Part shown: one piece after another, positions 10,800-21,840 of the stretch
Position numbering within the stretch: position 1 is the stretch's first letter
Layout of the letters: each line of letters opens with the position of its first letter
Assembly: GCF_014356525.2 (NCBI RefSeq)
Contig: NC_052509.1
Span: forward strand, 32,883,852-32,947,851
Length of the DNA: 64,000 bases
Reading direction: 5' to 3'
From: Nilaparvata lugens
Taxonomy: Eukaryota > Arthropoda > Insecta > Hemiptera > Delphacidae
Notes under the pieces: model-generated
Databases searched by the model: none
What the model was told of the DNA's origin: nothing
The model's input: only the letters and a program-made list of their open reading frames with translations
Program-made: the position numbers and the translations under genes

Positions 10800-12223
10800 A
10801 AACTTGTTCTTGTTATATTTAGAGAAAGGGTGTTCTGGTCAAGCCACTTTTTCACCTGTGCAAGATCATATGTTGCTTTATCTTTTACTTCCTCCCAAGA
10901 ATCACCTCTCAGAAAAATCAGGGTATCGTCGGCAAATAGCAAAATCTTTCCATTCAGGGCAAGTCTTGAAATATTGTTAATGTAGACGAGGAAAAGCAGG
11001 GGACCCAGAGTACTGCCCTGGATCACCCCGTAATCCACGTCAGCTTCATCACCAACTATACCCGCTATGGAAACAGATTGCCTCCTGTTTGAAAGAAAAC
11101 TATTGAACCAAGACAAGGATGTGCCTTGGATGCCTATGTATTCTAACTTTTCTAAGAGCTCTCTCCTATCTATAGAATCAAAAGCTTTTTTCAAGTCTAA
11201 GAAGATCATCATGGATTTTTGGCTAGAAGATATAGAATAATTCTATACTAAGAAACAATTATTGTTAATCTCTACATTGATATCGGATAGGGCATCAGTT
11301 ATTGATTTATCTTGCCTAAACCCATACTGAGATTTACTAAGAATATTGTTTGCTAGAAGATAGCTCATCAGTTGTTCTTTTAAAATTTTTTCTAATATTT
11401 TAGAGAAAACACTCAAAAGGGATATAGGACGGTAGTTATTAATATCATTACATGCTCCAGATTTAAATAGAGGTATCACTTTAGCTAATTTGAAAGGATC
11501 AGGGAATACACCATATGACAGACTAAGATTAATGAGATGAAGAAGGGGTTTTGATAAAAGATGAATGTTATATTTAAGACAGGATGCAGAGAAATTATCA
11601 TAGCCAGGGGCAGAACCTCCTCTTAAGCCGGACACGTGTCGCAAGATAACTTGCTCTGTGACAGGCTTCAAAACAAAGTTAGTATGACTTCTGTATAAAT
11701 AGTCATCTATTAAAGGTTCATCACCTGAAACAATAGTATTAGCCAACCTCCTGCCTACACTAGAGAAGAAATTGTTGAATTCATTGGATACATCCTTATA
11801 GGAGTTCAAGGAGAGGTTCTGTGTACTCGTATTTAGAAATTTTTGTAGGGGGAACTGTTCTTTATTCTTTGTACGGCCTGCTATCTCATTGACGGTATTC
11901 CAAAAAAGTTTTGGATTGCCATAGTTTGCATCAAATTGTGATCGGTAATAATCTCTTTTTGTCTGTTTTAATAGGTTACTCAATAGGTTTCTGTGAGTGC
12001 GGTATTGATTTTTTAGAACATCATTGAAAGGCTGTCTTTTGATTAGTTTGCTCAAATTATCCCTAGTTCGAATAGCTGCAACAAGACCAGACGTGATCCA
12101 CGGCTTGGGTTTTTTAGATTTGGATGTATACCGGTAATTAAATTTTTTTTTTTGACTTCTCTGTACATATTCTAATATTGGAACAAAATAATTGAGCGCA
12201 GGTGTTAGTATCCTGACAGGCAA
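10697..12223 (-). pseudogene. LINE reverse transcriptase domain, split by a frame break
   Basis: Two frames (12223-11243 and 11212-10697) carry consecutive RT motifs: PKPWITSGL linker, GGSAPGYDNFSA, KSGACNDINNYRPISLLS, QYGFRQDKSITDA, then FLDLKKAFDSIDR, YGVIQGSTLGPLLFLVYIN and FADDT. FADD is the catalytic aspartate pair on the LINE cDNA-synthesis palm. The break at 11213-11243 falls between the first fingers motifs and the first catalytic aspartate. In life this enzyme primes reverse transcription from the EN-nicked target. Confidence 0.85.
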
Positions 12224-13127
12224 AGAAGGGTTGCCAGTCGATACTTGCTAAATTATTACTGAGAAGAGATTTTGAAATGTAGGTATTATTAGTGGTATTA
12301 GCTTCATGTCCTGACTGAATATTTGGCTGCATAGGGGAAGTTATAGTTACGGTGATACTATAATGATCGGTTACACTGGTATGGAGAACAGCTGAATTTA
12401 CAGCCGACATATCACAATGCCTCAGGAACGCATGGTCCAGACATGCTCCACCAGTTCCTGACACTCTCGTTGGCTTATCGATACATTGGACAAGACCGGC
12501 TCCTGACAAACTGTTAAGATATCGATCAGTGACAACATCATTTTTGAGCAAATCTATATTTATGTCGCCTATCAAGATGCATCCTCTATTTCATGGAATA
12601 TTTCTGTAATATGTATCCAGTTCAGTAATAAAATTATCAATACTGCTATTGAACGTTCTATACAACCCCAGCAAGTTATAATTTACCCCGCAATAATTAA
12701 AATCAAGACTTAACCCATAAACATCTCCAAGAGTAACCTCCCTTGCAACCGCTGATATTCGCTCATTTACATAAATCAATACACCATCGTTCTGGTTTCG
12801 ATAGGTGCTTGTATTAAAAGAATTGAAACCAGCAAGATCAACAACACCGTCACACTTGGGCAACCAACATTCTGAAAAAATTATTATATCCAATTTGGGA
12901 AAAACAGAATCTAAATAAATTAAGTAGTCATCAAAATTTTTCTTATAGCTCCTTATATTACAATGTAAGATTTTCAGGCTTTCTAGACCGGAACAGTTGA
13001 TAAATTGGGAATATTCAGTAAAATCATCGAGGCTCACACATTCGTTAACCACAGTCGAGAATCCCATGCCATCCTCATCATCAAATCTATTGTTTATAAT
13101 TGTAGTGAGCGCCAAAAACCAAGGCAT
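12138..13127 (-). pseudogene. LINE APE-type endonuclease domain, frameshifted
   Basis: The first frame (13127-12591) shows the APE/EEP fold landmarks: LKILHCNIRSY, then FSECWLP, then NDGVLIYV and LLGLYRTF. The second frame (12575-12138) continues with MIGDINIDLL, IDKPTRV, LDHAFL and SVTDHYSIT, matching the metal-binding D-x-N and terminal S-x-x-D-H motifs. A short gap at 12576-12590 interrupts the frame. Catalytic residues are visible but on two frames, so the copy is non-functional. The domain would nick target DNA for target-primed reverse transcription. Confidence 0.8.
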
Positions 13128-13628
13128 CTAGCCGAAACCGGCCAACCAAAAAGCTTTCAATACTCATAATGGTTTTAAGTAGCAGTTGAAAATTTAGTCC
13201 AGTGATAAACAAAGATAAAAGAATACATGAGAATGTGTATGGAAGTTATGTGAAGAAAAAATTAAAATTTATTTTATGCATGTGAAAGATAATGTAAAAG
13301 TATAGAATAACAAGAACTCAGACGCTCAATAGTGATCAAAAGTTGATTAATGACTAATCTTCATCAATTATTGACAATATCACAACCTCATCATTAATAT
13401 CATTGATTTATAATTATTATAACATTAAACTATTACCGTTTATCAATTATAATTCAGACCTTAATTTTTTTAAACAGAGACTTATTTAAAAATAATTCAT
13501 ATTTATTTAGGATATCAGAATCGAGTGGGCTATAAGATTATTATAAATATTATAATAATATAAGATTAAAAATTAAGGAAATAAAATGAGAGAACAAAGT
13601 TACTTATGTGATAAATTTTTCAATATAA
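13128..13628. other. AT-rich stretch, possible LINE 5' region
   Basis: No ORF or motif is recognised between the LINE endonuclease start and the inverted LTR-like block. ORF1 of the LINE, if it had one, is not here. Confidence 0.35.
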
Positions 13629-13915
13629 TATTCTTCAAGAACTTCACAGAAGCAGCGGTAGGAATTATTAATCACCAGTCATTGAATTTTGTGGTGATTA
13701 ATAATATTTGGAATATTCATGTATCTACCACTGAGCTAGAGCTGCGGTTTGAACCCAGCAATTTTGCGAGCCGGACGGCCCTAACTATTTGCGAGTTTAT
13801 TCGCAAATTAGGGACTTTAGCAACTGCTCTTATATATACTAAATCTACCATTTCACATAATGACTTCACAACGTGGGACTCTATCATAAGAGATGAACCC
13901 CCAGGAAGTACGTTT
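13629..13915 (+). repeat. LTR-like block, right inverted copy
   Basis: Reverse-complement match to 7770-8090. In this orientation it ends ...TTTCACATAA (13851-13860), followed directly by TGACTTCACAACGTGGGACT (13861-13880), which sits where a PBS would be. The same permuted tRNA-box-like motifs occur reversed (13723-13738 and 13745-13755). No gag follows it, so this is a solo or truncated copy. Confidence 0.5.
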
Positions 13916-14300
13916 TCATAACATTAATTGTAGAGATTCTCATGGTCAATCTTTTCCACTCGAAATTTTCCGTTCAAATTGTATCTGAAGCCTGATAATT
14001 GGGAATCTAAAATCAAACTTTGCATAGATGGGGCGGCGCTCCTAGAATTTTCACAGATATGGGACTTATGGCAGTTGATAGAGCTTATCAATAACTATTT
14101 TATGTATGAATTTAATCGAAATCGTTGGAGCCGTTTTTGAGAAAATCGCGAAAAACCCTGTTTTTGACAACATTTTCTCCATTTTAGCCGCCATATTGAA
14201 TTGCATTTGATCGAAATTGTTCGTGTCAGATCCTTATATTGTAAGGACCTTAAGTTCCAATTTTCAAGTCATTCCGTCAATTGGGAGATGAGATATCGTG
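13916..14300. repeat. Dispersed repeat, also present inverted at 52430-52640
   Basis: The segment 13925-14110 matches the reverse complement of 52430-52620 (shared landmarks TTGTATCTGAAGC, GATAATTGGGAATCT, GGCAGTTGATAGAGCTTATC). The rest (14110-14300) is a continuous repeat-like sequence ending just before the inverted repeat. No coding potential. Confidence 0.5.
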
Positions 14301-14322
14301 TACACAGACACACATACACTCC

Positions 14323-14812
14323 TAAGCTGCTTCCACATGTACGCACTTCCAACATGCACCGAGCACACTCTGCCTTTGTACTGCCCTTGTACCGCCCTCG
14401 TTCCTCCATCGTACTACAGTCGCTCCGCCCGCGCACCCATCATGAACGTTATGGAAGATGTTAGATCTTCTCGTGTTCCCCGGTCGAACCACTGTTGCTC
14501 CCCGGTCGATCATCAATTGCTCTGCTGAGGTGCGTACAGACTTTCGCTCTGCTCCACAATCGAACGTCACTCCAGCAGAGCGATTGATGATCGACTGAGG
14601 CGCAAGAGTGGTTCGACCGGGAAACGCGAGAAGAGCTAACATCTTCCGTAACGTTCATGATGGGTGCAACTGCTGAGCGGAGGCGGAGCGACTGCGGTGC
14701 GATGGAGGAACGAGGGCGGAGCATGCTCAGTGCGGGTTGAAGGCATGTATATGTGTATGCAGCTCTGGAGTGACGTTCGGTTGCGGAGCAGAGCGAAAGT
14801 CTGTACGCACCT
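14323..14812. repeat. Composite inverted repeat ending at the CA microsatellite
   Basis: Arms of roughly 200 bases (about 14323-14526 and 14570-14766) are reverse complements with scattered mismatches. The spacer between them (14527-14572) is itself repeated in inverse orientation at 14767-14812. The block is much richer in G+C than its surroundings. ORFs called here run through the arms and are not genes. The layout suggests two inverted copies of one non-autonomous element whose 3' end is the CA run. Confidence 0.65.
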
Positions 14813-14814
14813 TT

Positions 14815-14819
14815 ACACA

Positions 14820-14870
<51 letters not shown>

Positions 14871-14878
14871 CACACACA

Positions 14879-14931
<53 letters not shown>
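14815..14931. repeat. (CA)n microsatellite
   Basis: About 117 bases of CA/AC dinucleotide repeat with a few interruptions (CAACA, CACCAC). It sits at the end of the composite inverted repeat and just before the LINE at 14.93 kb. The reading frames across it are meaningless TH/VC repeats. Confidence 0.95.
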
Positions 14932-14932
<1 letters not shown>

Positions 14933-15282
14933 GAATTAACACAATCCACGAAGCGCAGGAGCTCACATCAAAGGATGTAGTGTTAGTGAGGATTGACACA
15001 AGAGACAATAAAATTTATAACAGTGTATAACATGCTATTGTCGCAATATCCAGGCATAAAGAAAGCTTCAGATATCTTACAACAGGCTACAATGATACAG
15101 TACAGGATATTATTGATAGAGTGGAGGACAGTACAGAAGAAGAGCTTTTGGTATGGAACAGAAAAAACTTAGAAGGAGAAGCCAATACTAAACATTGAAA
15201 AATTGATGAATAATCTGGTAGAAGAGATATAAATCTTGACTCAAAAGATATAAATGATATTGCAACCCTGGATCCTGAATAT
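14932..15282 (+). other. 5' part of LINE copy C
   Basis: Upstream of the endonuclease frame. Short open segments (for example KDVVLVRIDTRDNKIYNSV ending near 15030) may be the tail of a degraded ORF1, but the evidence is thin. Confidence 0.3.
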
Positions 15283-15894
15283 GTGTTTGATTGCTTGGAA
15301 CATTTCAACCTGAGAATAATTAGTTTCAATATCAGAAGTTACAACAAGAATGTTGACGAGTTCCTGATCCAATTAGAGGACTCACAGTGTGACTTTTATG
15401 TAATTGTATTAACAGAATGCTGGATTTCTTGCAAAACAACCCCACGCATAATAAGTAACTACAATCCATATGCAATAGAGGAGAATCATCTACAGAATGA
15501 TGGAGTTATTGTATACATAAAAACTGATATTAACGTTGAAGTTGAGGAGCCAGAGATTCGACACGCCAACTGTTTAAATCTCCGCCTCGAAACTCAAGGA
15601 AGTATATTTGTCATTACTGCAATATATAGGTCACCTTCCAACCCAGATTTGACAGAATTTATCAACGGTATGAGACATCTGTTCAAGGGATCAAGTCAAC
15701 ATCCCCATGTAGTTGTGGGAGACTTCAATATTAACACCATAGAACCAAACAAGCATCGTCAACTACATGATTATGAGAACTTACTCAGTGAATTTGGTTT
15801 TGCTCACTGTATTGAACAGCCTACTCGCGTCCACGAAAACACCGCTACATGCTTGAATCATATTTTAGTGAATTTCAAAAAAGACCTGATGTAA
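15283..15894 (+). pseudogene. LINE APE-type endonuclease domain (copy C)
   Basis: 203 residues. Landmarks in order: LRIISFNIRSYNKNV, IVLTECWIS (catalytic Glu in the T-E motif), NDGVIVYI, FVITAIYRSPSN, VVVGDFNINTI (D-x-N) and IEQPTRV, with LNHILVN where LDH is normal. It stops at TAA 15892 before the final S-x-x-D-H motif; that motif (ITDHYITI) follows in another frame at about 15915-15935, so a frameshift or stop truncates the domain. The D of LDH has become N, a further sign of decay. Confidence 0.8.
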
Positions 15895-16053
15895 ATAGTT
15901 CTTCAAAACTCAATAACAGACCACTACATCACTATTCTAGGAATAAGAAGCAACAAAGATATTGATAATGCAGAGAAGAAGCAAAACAGAGAAGTCTTCG
16001 ACAAAGTCAAGTTTTCATCACCGCTTGTAGAAGAAACATGGGACTCCATTCAC

Positions 16054-16518
16054 ATGCAGGATAGTACTGAAGGCACATTGGAAGAGTTTGTCACTATAAT
16101 GAATAAGCACGTGAAAGAATGTAAGGAAGCTTACTTTGTTCCACATAGAAAAAAGAAAATCAAGCCATGGATATCAGTGGGAATAATAACATCAATTTTT
16201 AGGAGAAGAGATAAAATTCACAAACAATGTAGAAATAATACATCAAACTTGCAATTACACCAATATTACAGGAAATTCTGAAACCTATTAAGTAGAGTTA
16301 TAGAAGAAGCAAAAAAACAATTTTTTTCCCACATGTTTGGAAACTTAAGAGATGCAAAGCAGACAAGGAAGGTGATACGTGAAATAACTGAAGTTCAGAG
16401 ACCAAGAACACAAATCAAAAAACTGGATGTACAAGGAAGAGAATTGAAACTGGGAGAGAATGATGGAGACATTGCGAAAGCTTTCAACGAATTCTTCAAA
16501 AATATTGGATCTAAACTG
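16054..16518 (+). pseudogene. LINE linker and RT N-terminal region, first half
   Basis: Open segments 16054-16281 and 16333-16518 are one frame interrupted by a TGA at 16279. They contain KKKIKPWISVGIITSI, matching the linker of LINE copy B (KKPKPWITSGLVAAI), then EFFKNIGSKL. The ORF is cut at 16518 by the LTR element; the four bases ACTG (16515-16518) recur on the far side. Confidence 0.7.
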
Positions 16519-17141
16519 TGTGAGAATTCGGGATTGACCTAAGGGTCCTCAATTCAATAAATCGGAATGGACTCACCGATTTTTTTTCAAGCATTCGTCC
16601 CCGGACAGCAATCCTCCGGTAGAGCATTAGGTAGTCTTCTGTCCGCCAGCCTTCTTTCACACGCGTATTCACTAAACCGTTTATTCACTTCGATTATCCG
16701 CACACTTTTACGATTGCGAGTCCCGAGAAGTCTAGGAGAAGAGTGACAAGAACAGGCCAAGCTCCTTCTAAGTTGACGGGAGAGAGTCCCGTTACTCTGG
16801 CAGATAGCGCCGTAAGCCAATATTTCCCCAAAGTTATGGAGGTGGGGGTAAGCACCCTCAATTGTAAAAGAGAGAACTCTCAATGTAAGAGGACTAGATA
16901 ATGAACATGGAAGTAGAAGGATAATTTGAAGAACACCTTTCCGAGAGAGAGTATACAATAATTATTAAAAATATAACTTGACATACATTGACAGCTATAA
17001 TAAGGTATTGAAATGAATTTTTATTATATTAAAGCTGTATGAATCGAAGTAATAGCTGGCTGGCATCTCATCTTATCAATATTGCTGCTCGCTACTATCA
17101 ATTTGAGCTATGCCAGCCCGCTTATGAAATGTGATGTCACA
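16519..17141 (-). repeat. Downstream (3') LTR of family L copy 1
   Basis: 623 bases, TG...CA ended on both strands. It matches 20062-20549 except for about 120 bases near its low-coordinate end that the other LTR lacks. It also matches the LTRs at 27870-28490 and 33397-33994. Confidence 0.85.
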
Positions 17142-18798
17142 TAAAAGCCCCAAATTTGCAAGAGGTTGAGTCTCAAGGTCTTGCCAATTTGTCACCCATA
17201 CAGCACATTTCAGCCCTTACATCGGGTCAACTGCAGCAAGACTAGCCAAGTATCTCCAACATTAACCTATCACACTTTAGGATTGTGGTAGTACAAGATG
17301 GGAAACAATCAACCATCAGTACAAAATTGATATAAGTCTGGGTCCAAGTCCTTCGACTTTACAAGTGGAATTCTCTCCACAGCAATTACAATAATTAGTG
17401 AAGTGGGCAACAAGCCCCACTCACCTAAAAAAAAAGAAAAGAAAATCCCAAATAATACAAGAAGATGCAATACTAAGTTTGCTGGCCCGCCATACTCCAA
17501 TATCTCCAACATGACAACATCTGTGATGCCACATAAGTTTGCAATGACAATTCCTACAAACTAAATACAATTAGAGCATTATGTCACACTTCTGACTCAC
17601 TTAATTTGTCTTCTGTTTGCAAATTTCATATCTGTGTTCATTATTCATTCCATAGACAACCTTGTCTTTCCAATTGATTATTTCTCTCTCTTGGATGTGT
17701 TCATTTTGTGTTGGGCTCTATCCTTTCATTCCTATCTCATGTTTAATCTCTCTAATTTGATCATCTCATTGGCCAGCTGTGCGTTCACTCTGTGAATAAT
17801 ATTCTTTCAAATTGATTTTGGTTAATAATTGGCGGTGTTTATCTTCGAATCTAATAACTTTCTCACTTTTCTTACAGTGAGGCATGCTGATAATAACAAA
17901 ATGTACATTTAAATAACATCTAACAAATATAATAATCATCTTAACAATGATACTAATACTAATCTTAATGCTAATAACAATAATAATACTGAGTTAGTTT
18001 ACAATATATCACTAACATTTTTCTTTGGTTAATTTTTGTTATTTTTTTTGTTTTGTTATTTTATTTTATTACTTGATGTTTTGTTATTACAGCACATTGC
18101 TGCTATTGATTTAATAATTTTTCTCCAACTTTTTATTTTAATTTTTTTTCTGTGTTGATAATACTATTCAATCAGTGTAAATACAAGATCAGTTAGTATC
18201 AAAATTGTCCTTTCATGCAACTATGTGCATTGCATGTTAATTTAACGTTTTGTGCAGTTATCTTATGTGGAAAACTCTAAAGTTTAATTTGAAAATCCAA
18301 GTTCCAAATTTGGAATATAGCTTCAAAATATTTCGTCTTGAAGACCAGAAGGGCTACTCCTAACAGTGGAGCGCACTTAAGGTGCTGATAACTGCACTGG
18401 CACATGAAGAAAGACATATAATATTTTACATTCAACACAAATTTATCACATTGTCCTGCTGCACCACTATTCTCGAATAGTGAATATTATGATATTCAAG
18501 TTCATGAAAAATATATCGCAATTAATTAACGTGTTATACATTAAAATGGGCAGCAGGAGACACAACACACAACTTGACAATTCTCAAGTTGGTACCATAA
18601 CACAGAAATGTAACATGAATTTGCCTTTGGGATACATTCACATATAGGCTTAAAATATAATAGAATGATAATTAAATATCTGAATAATAACAATAATATG
18701 AGCATACTGCAAACAAATTACTCTCTATTACATGTGAGTCGTAGGTTGATGATTCATGAAGTGAAGAGACTTTTGCGACGACGGTGATGAAGAGACCT
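17142..18798. other. Non-coding 3' internal region of family L copy 1
   Basis: AT-rich, matches 28491-30188 of copy 2 with indels. No ORF of weight; 17309-17512 is short and not kept in copy 2. No purine-rich tract of convincing quality adjoins the LTR. Confidence 0.55.
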
Positions 18799-19461
18799 CT
18801 ATGACAAAGATTGCATTTCCGGTGGAGCTCTCTCCAGGATAGAAGGTCTTGAAATGGCCAACTCATTTGAATTTTCACTCCGATTCTGGTAGGTCAATGA
18901 TTCAGCAGAAATCTTGAAAGGAAACAGCCTCCTGTGGAGTAAGATCCTCCTGAAGTTAGACCAAGCGCCCACAGACATCACCCTGCAGATATCACCTTGG
19001 CTGGATGCTTGAGCAATGGTGTATGGCCCCGTGCGAAGATGAAAGAAACCCTTTTTCCATTTTCGAAGGGAATCAGAAGTAGGATGAAACTCGATCAACA
19101 ATTCTCGTCCAAGTGCAATTTTTTCAAAAAATACCGAAGGATTGCTTTGCAGTTGGCTTATGAAGTTCAGCTGACATACATCCCGACCTTTAGTAGAGAT
19201 CTCCAACCTTGTAGATGTAGTCGCATCATTGTGTTTGAGCAGCTCCAATTCCTTTACGATCGTATCATCTCCCTTACCAGTGATGAGCTGTGTTGTCTCC
19301 ATTTCTTCCAGCTTCGAGTCAATGACAGGTTCATGATCGGCTACAGTAGAAATCAGTGTATCCTCTAAAACATTATTTGTAAGGGCGGCGAAGTTGTTAT
19401 CGTGATTGGAAGCTTCTGACTCGAGTTTAGTATATTCAGTCGAGTTTAGTATGCCCTTCAT
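18799..19461 (-). CDS. Family L ORF, N-terminally altered; unknown function
   Basis: 220 residues. It aligns with the product at 30189-31031 of copy 2: VADHEPVIDSKLEEMETTQ against TANHNLVIDSTLEKMEMPR, then ELNLNLLQ-like and RELLIEFHPTSDSLRK against RELWTRFHYASDALQK, then HLRTGPYTIAQASSQGD against HLGTGLYTVQQISSQCD. The ATG and first residues come from sequence that lies about 1.1 kb upstream of the ORF in copy 2, joined by a deletion, so this start is secondary. The protein has an N-terminal charged, helix-prone part and a C-terminal hydrophobic/aromatic part. It resembles no enzyme I recognise. A diverged gag is possible but unproven. Confidence 0.45.
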   Translation of the reverse strand: MKGILNSTEYTKLESEASNHDNNFAALTNNVLEDTLISTVADHEPVIDSKLEEMETTQLITGKGDDTIVKELELLKHNDATTSTRLEISTKGRDVCQLNFISQLQSNPSVFFEKIALGRELLIEFHPTSDSLRKWKKGFFHLRTGPYTIAQASSQGDICRVMSVGAWSNFRRILLHRRLFPFKISAESLTYQNRSENSNELAISRPSILERAPPEMQSLS

Positions 19462-20040
19462 AAATCCTTGACATCATCAAGCTATCATTATGTTGCATGC
19501 CTTTGCAGGACAAGTCTGCGATAATCATGTCTCATAGAACTATGATTAATCGATAATGAAAATATTATATTTTCCTTGGAATGTACAGTTCAGATTCAAT
19601 TCAATGTGACTAGAATAGGTAATATTTTTCAATATTAACAACAGCAGGCTTTTGTAGGATAGGACCTGCAATAATAATTTATTGATTGTAGAGCTCTGCT
19701 AGTGACTATCACAATACTGTATAATTATCTGAGAATATTGATTAAATTAACATGAATATCATAGAAATAGCCTAATACATCTATCCCAAAGGCATAAACT
19801 TCTCTCTCGGTAAGGTGTGCTCTATAAATCATTCTAATAGATTCAATAATTTTTGAATGGTGAATTCTATCTCAGGTAACTTAATCTTTAATTAATCTAA
19901 ATAAATACTGAATCGTGATAAATTAATATGCTGATAGTATTTCTAAATGAAAAATTTACTAAGAAAATACTGAAGGCTTTTTCAACTAGAAATTATTTTT
20001 CATTGATAATATTATTCACAGTGAGCCCCCTCCTAAAGTC

Positions 20041-20058
20041 CATGTTCGCGGGTCGCCA
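20041..20058 (-). other. PBS of family L copy 1
   Basis: TGGCGACCCGCGAACATG on the minus strand, three bases (AAA) after the LTR end. The same site in copy 2 (33393-33376) differs by one base. Its TGG start and position fit a tRNA primer site; the tRNA is not identified. Confidence 0.65.
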
Positions 20059-20061
20059 TTT

Positions 20062-20549
20062 TGTGAGAATTTGGGATTGACCTAAGGGTCCTGAATTCGA
20101 TAAATCGGAATGGACTCACGATTGCGAGTCCCGAGAAGTCTAGGAGAAGAATGACAAGAACAGGCCGAGCTCCTTCTATGTTGACGGGAGAGAGTCCCGT
20201 TACTCTGGCAGATAACGCCGTGAGCCAATATTTCCCCAAAGTTATGGTGGTGGGGATAAGCACCCTCAATTGTGAAAGAGAGAACTCTCAATGTAAGAGG
20301 ACTAGATAATGAACATGGAGGTAGAGGGATAATTTGAAGAACACCTTTCCGAGAGAGAGTATACAATAATTATTAAAAATATAACTTGACATACATTGAC
20401 AGCTATAATAAGGTATTGAAATGAATTTTTATTATATTAAAGCTGTATGAATCGAAGTAATAGCTGGCTGGCATCTCATCTTATCGATATTGCTGCTCGC
20501 TACTATCAATTTGAGCTATGCCAGCCCGCTTATGAAATGTGATGTCACA
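20062..20549 (-). repeat. Upstream (5') LTR of family L copy 1
   Basis: 488 bases, shorter than its partner through loss of roughly 120 bases after the first 50. In the minus orientation it would hold the promoter. Confidence 0.85.
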
Positions 20550-20553
20550 ACTG

Positions 20554-21840
20554 GCACAAAATATATTAAACAATCAACAACCTGGAGACGAGCCTATAGT
20601 TACAAACACTAGAGTATGTGAGACAATATTTTTCACACCTGTAGATGAGGAAGAAATGATAAGAATAATCAACAGTCTCAAATCAGACAGCGCACCAGGC
20701 CCAGATAACTTCAGACCAGAGCTCTCCAAACAGAACAGTATAGCTCTTGCTAGACCATTAACACTGATTGCCAATAAAATCCTAGGAGAAGGTACCTTTC
20801 CTCAGTGTTTGAAGGAAGCTATTATATGTCCAATTTTTAAAGCAGGGGACAAGAAAGATTTGAACTGTTATAGACCAATATCACTTTTGAATATATTAGC
20901 AATAATTTTTGAGAAATGAATCAAATCAAGACTTATTAACTTCCTTGAAAAGAAACATATTTTATCACCAAATCAATATGGCTTAAAATCAAACTGTAGT
21001 ACCAATGATGCAATCCACAATGTCATTTTACAAATAACAGAAAAAATCAACTGTGAGGAGAAACCACTGGCAACTTTCCTGGACCTGAAAAAAGCATTTG
21101 ATACTGTGTCACATGATATTCTGCTGGAGAGACTCTACAACTATGGAATCAGAGGAGTGGCATGGGATCTATTCAAAAGCCACTTGTCAAACCGGACCCA
21201 GAGTGTCAGAGTCAATGGACAAAGAAGCAGCAAGCTCAAAGTTGAATATGGAGTACCACAAGGTACAGTCCTTGGACTATACTTGGACCAAGGTGGTCCT
21301 TGGTCCAATACTCTTCTTGACTTATATAAATCCTCTGTGCAGTATGGAAATTGAAGGCAATTTATAACCTTTGCAGATGACACAGTTCTTTTGTTCTCAG
21401 GACCAACGTGGCCAATAGCATGGAATAAAGCTGAAACTGGATTACAGAAAATCTCACATTGCTGAATCAGAATCAGCTCACTCTTAACTATCACAAGACC
21501 CACTTTTTAACTTTCTCAGCTACACAACATGGACAGCCCACAGAAAACCTTTTAACAGTCAACTTTTCCAACACCACGGCATTCACTATCCACAGAAAAC
21601 CAACAATGAAATACCTCGGCATTATTATAGATTCTTTTCTATGCTGGGATCATCATATAGATTGCCTCTGCAAGAAGTTGAGAAGAATAATATTCAAGTT
21701 CAAAATGCTGAGAACAATTATAGACGAGAAGTGCATGAAGATGGTCTACTATTCCTTAGTTCAGTCTTTGCTTACCTATGGAATTGTAGAATGGGGAGGA
21801 CCAAACTACGTTCACCTCGACCCCTTATAAAAGTGCAATA
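20554..21840 (+). pseudogene. LINE reverse transcriptase domain, second half (copy C)
   Basis: Continues the frame from 16518. Motifs in order: SDSAPGPDNFRPE, DLNCYRPISLLN, then a TGA at about 20917, NQYGLKSNCSTND, FLDLKKAFDTVSHD, VEYGVPQGTVLG, then (after a hairpin insertion at about 21278-21304 that shifts the frame) PILFLTYIN, TFADDTVLLFSG with the catalytic DD, and MKYLGIIIDS. Several stops and shifts. Layout is as in other APE LINEs. Confidence 0.8.

Larger units (their letters stand above)
8092..13139 (-). mobile_element. APE-type non-LTR retrotransposon (LINE copy B)
   Basis: Minus-strand element with endonuclease (13127-12138), reverse transcriptase (12223-10697) and C-terminal region (10799-10080), then a 3' UTR (10079-8092) shared with copy A. 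The domain order EN-RT and the sequence style place it in the broad CR1/Jockey-type group of APE LINEs. The coding region is broken by at least three frameshifts or stops, so it is inactive. No ORF1 is identifiable upstream. Compared with copy A it lacks the last 150 or so bases of the 3' tail and is flanked by LTR-like blocks in opposite orientation. Confidence 0.8.
16519..20549 (-). mobile_element. LTR retroelement without pol (family L, copy 1)
   Basis: Bounded by LTRs 16519-17141 and 20062-20549, with target duplication ACTG at 16515-16518 and 20550-20553. In minus orientation each LTR runs TGTGACATC...ATTCTCACA. A PBS follows the upstream LTR (TGGCGACCCGCGAAC at 20058-20044). The only ORF is at 18799-19461. 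No protease, RT, RNase H or integrase motif is visible anywhere inside, so it must use enzymes from elsewhere (a LARD- or TRIM-like lifestyle, by inference). It is shorter than copy 2 because of an internal deletion near 19440. Confidence 0.85.

Noticed and set aside
14461..15030. Cysteine/valine- or threonine/histidine-repeat ORFs
   Set aside because: They translate the CA microsatellite and the arms of the inverted repeat on both strands.
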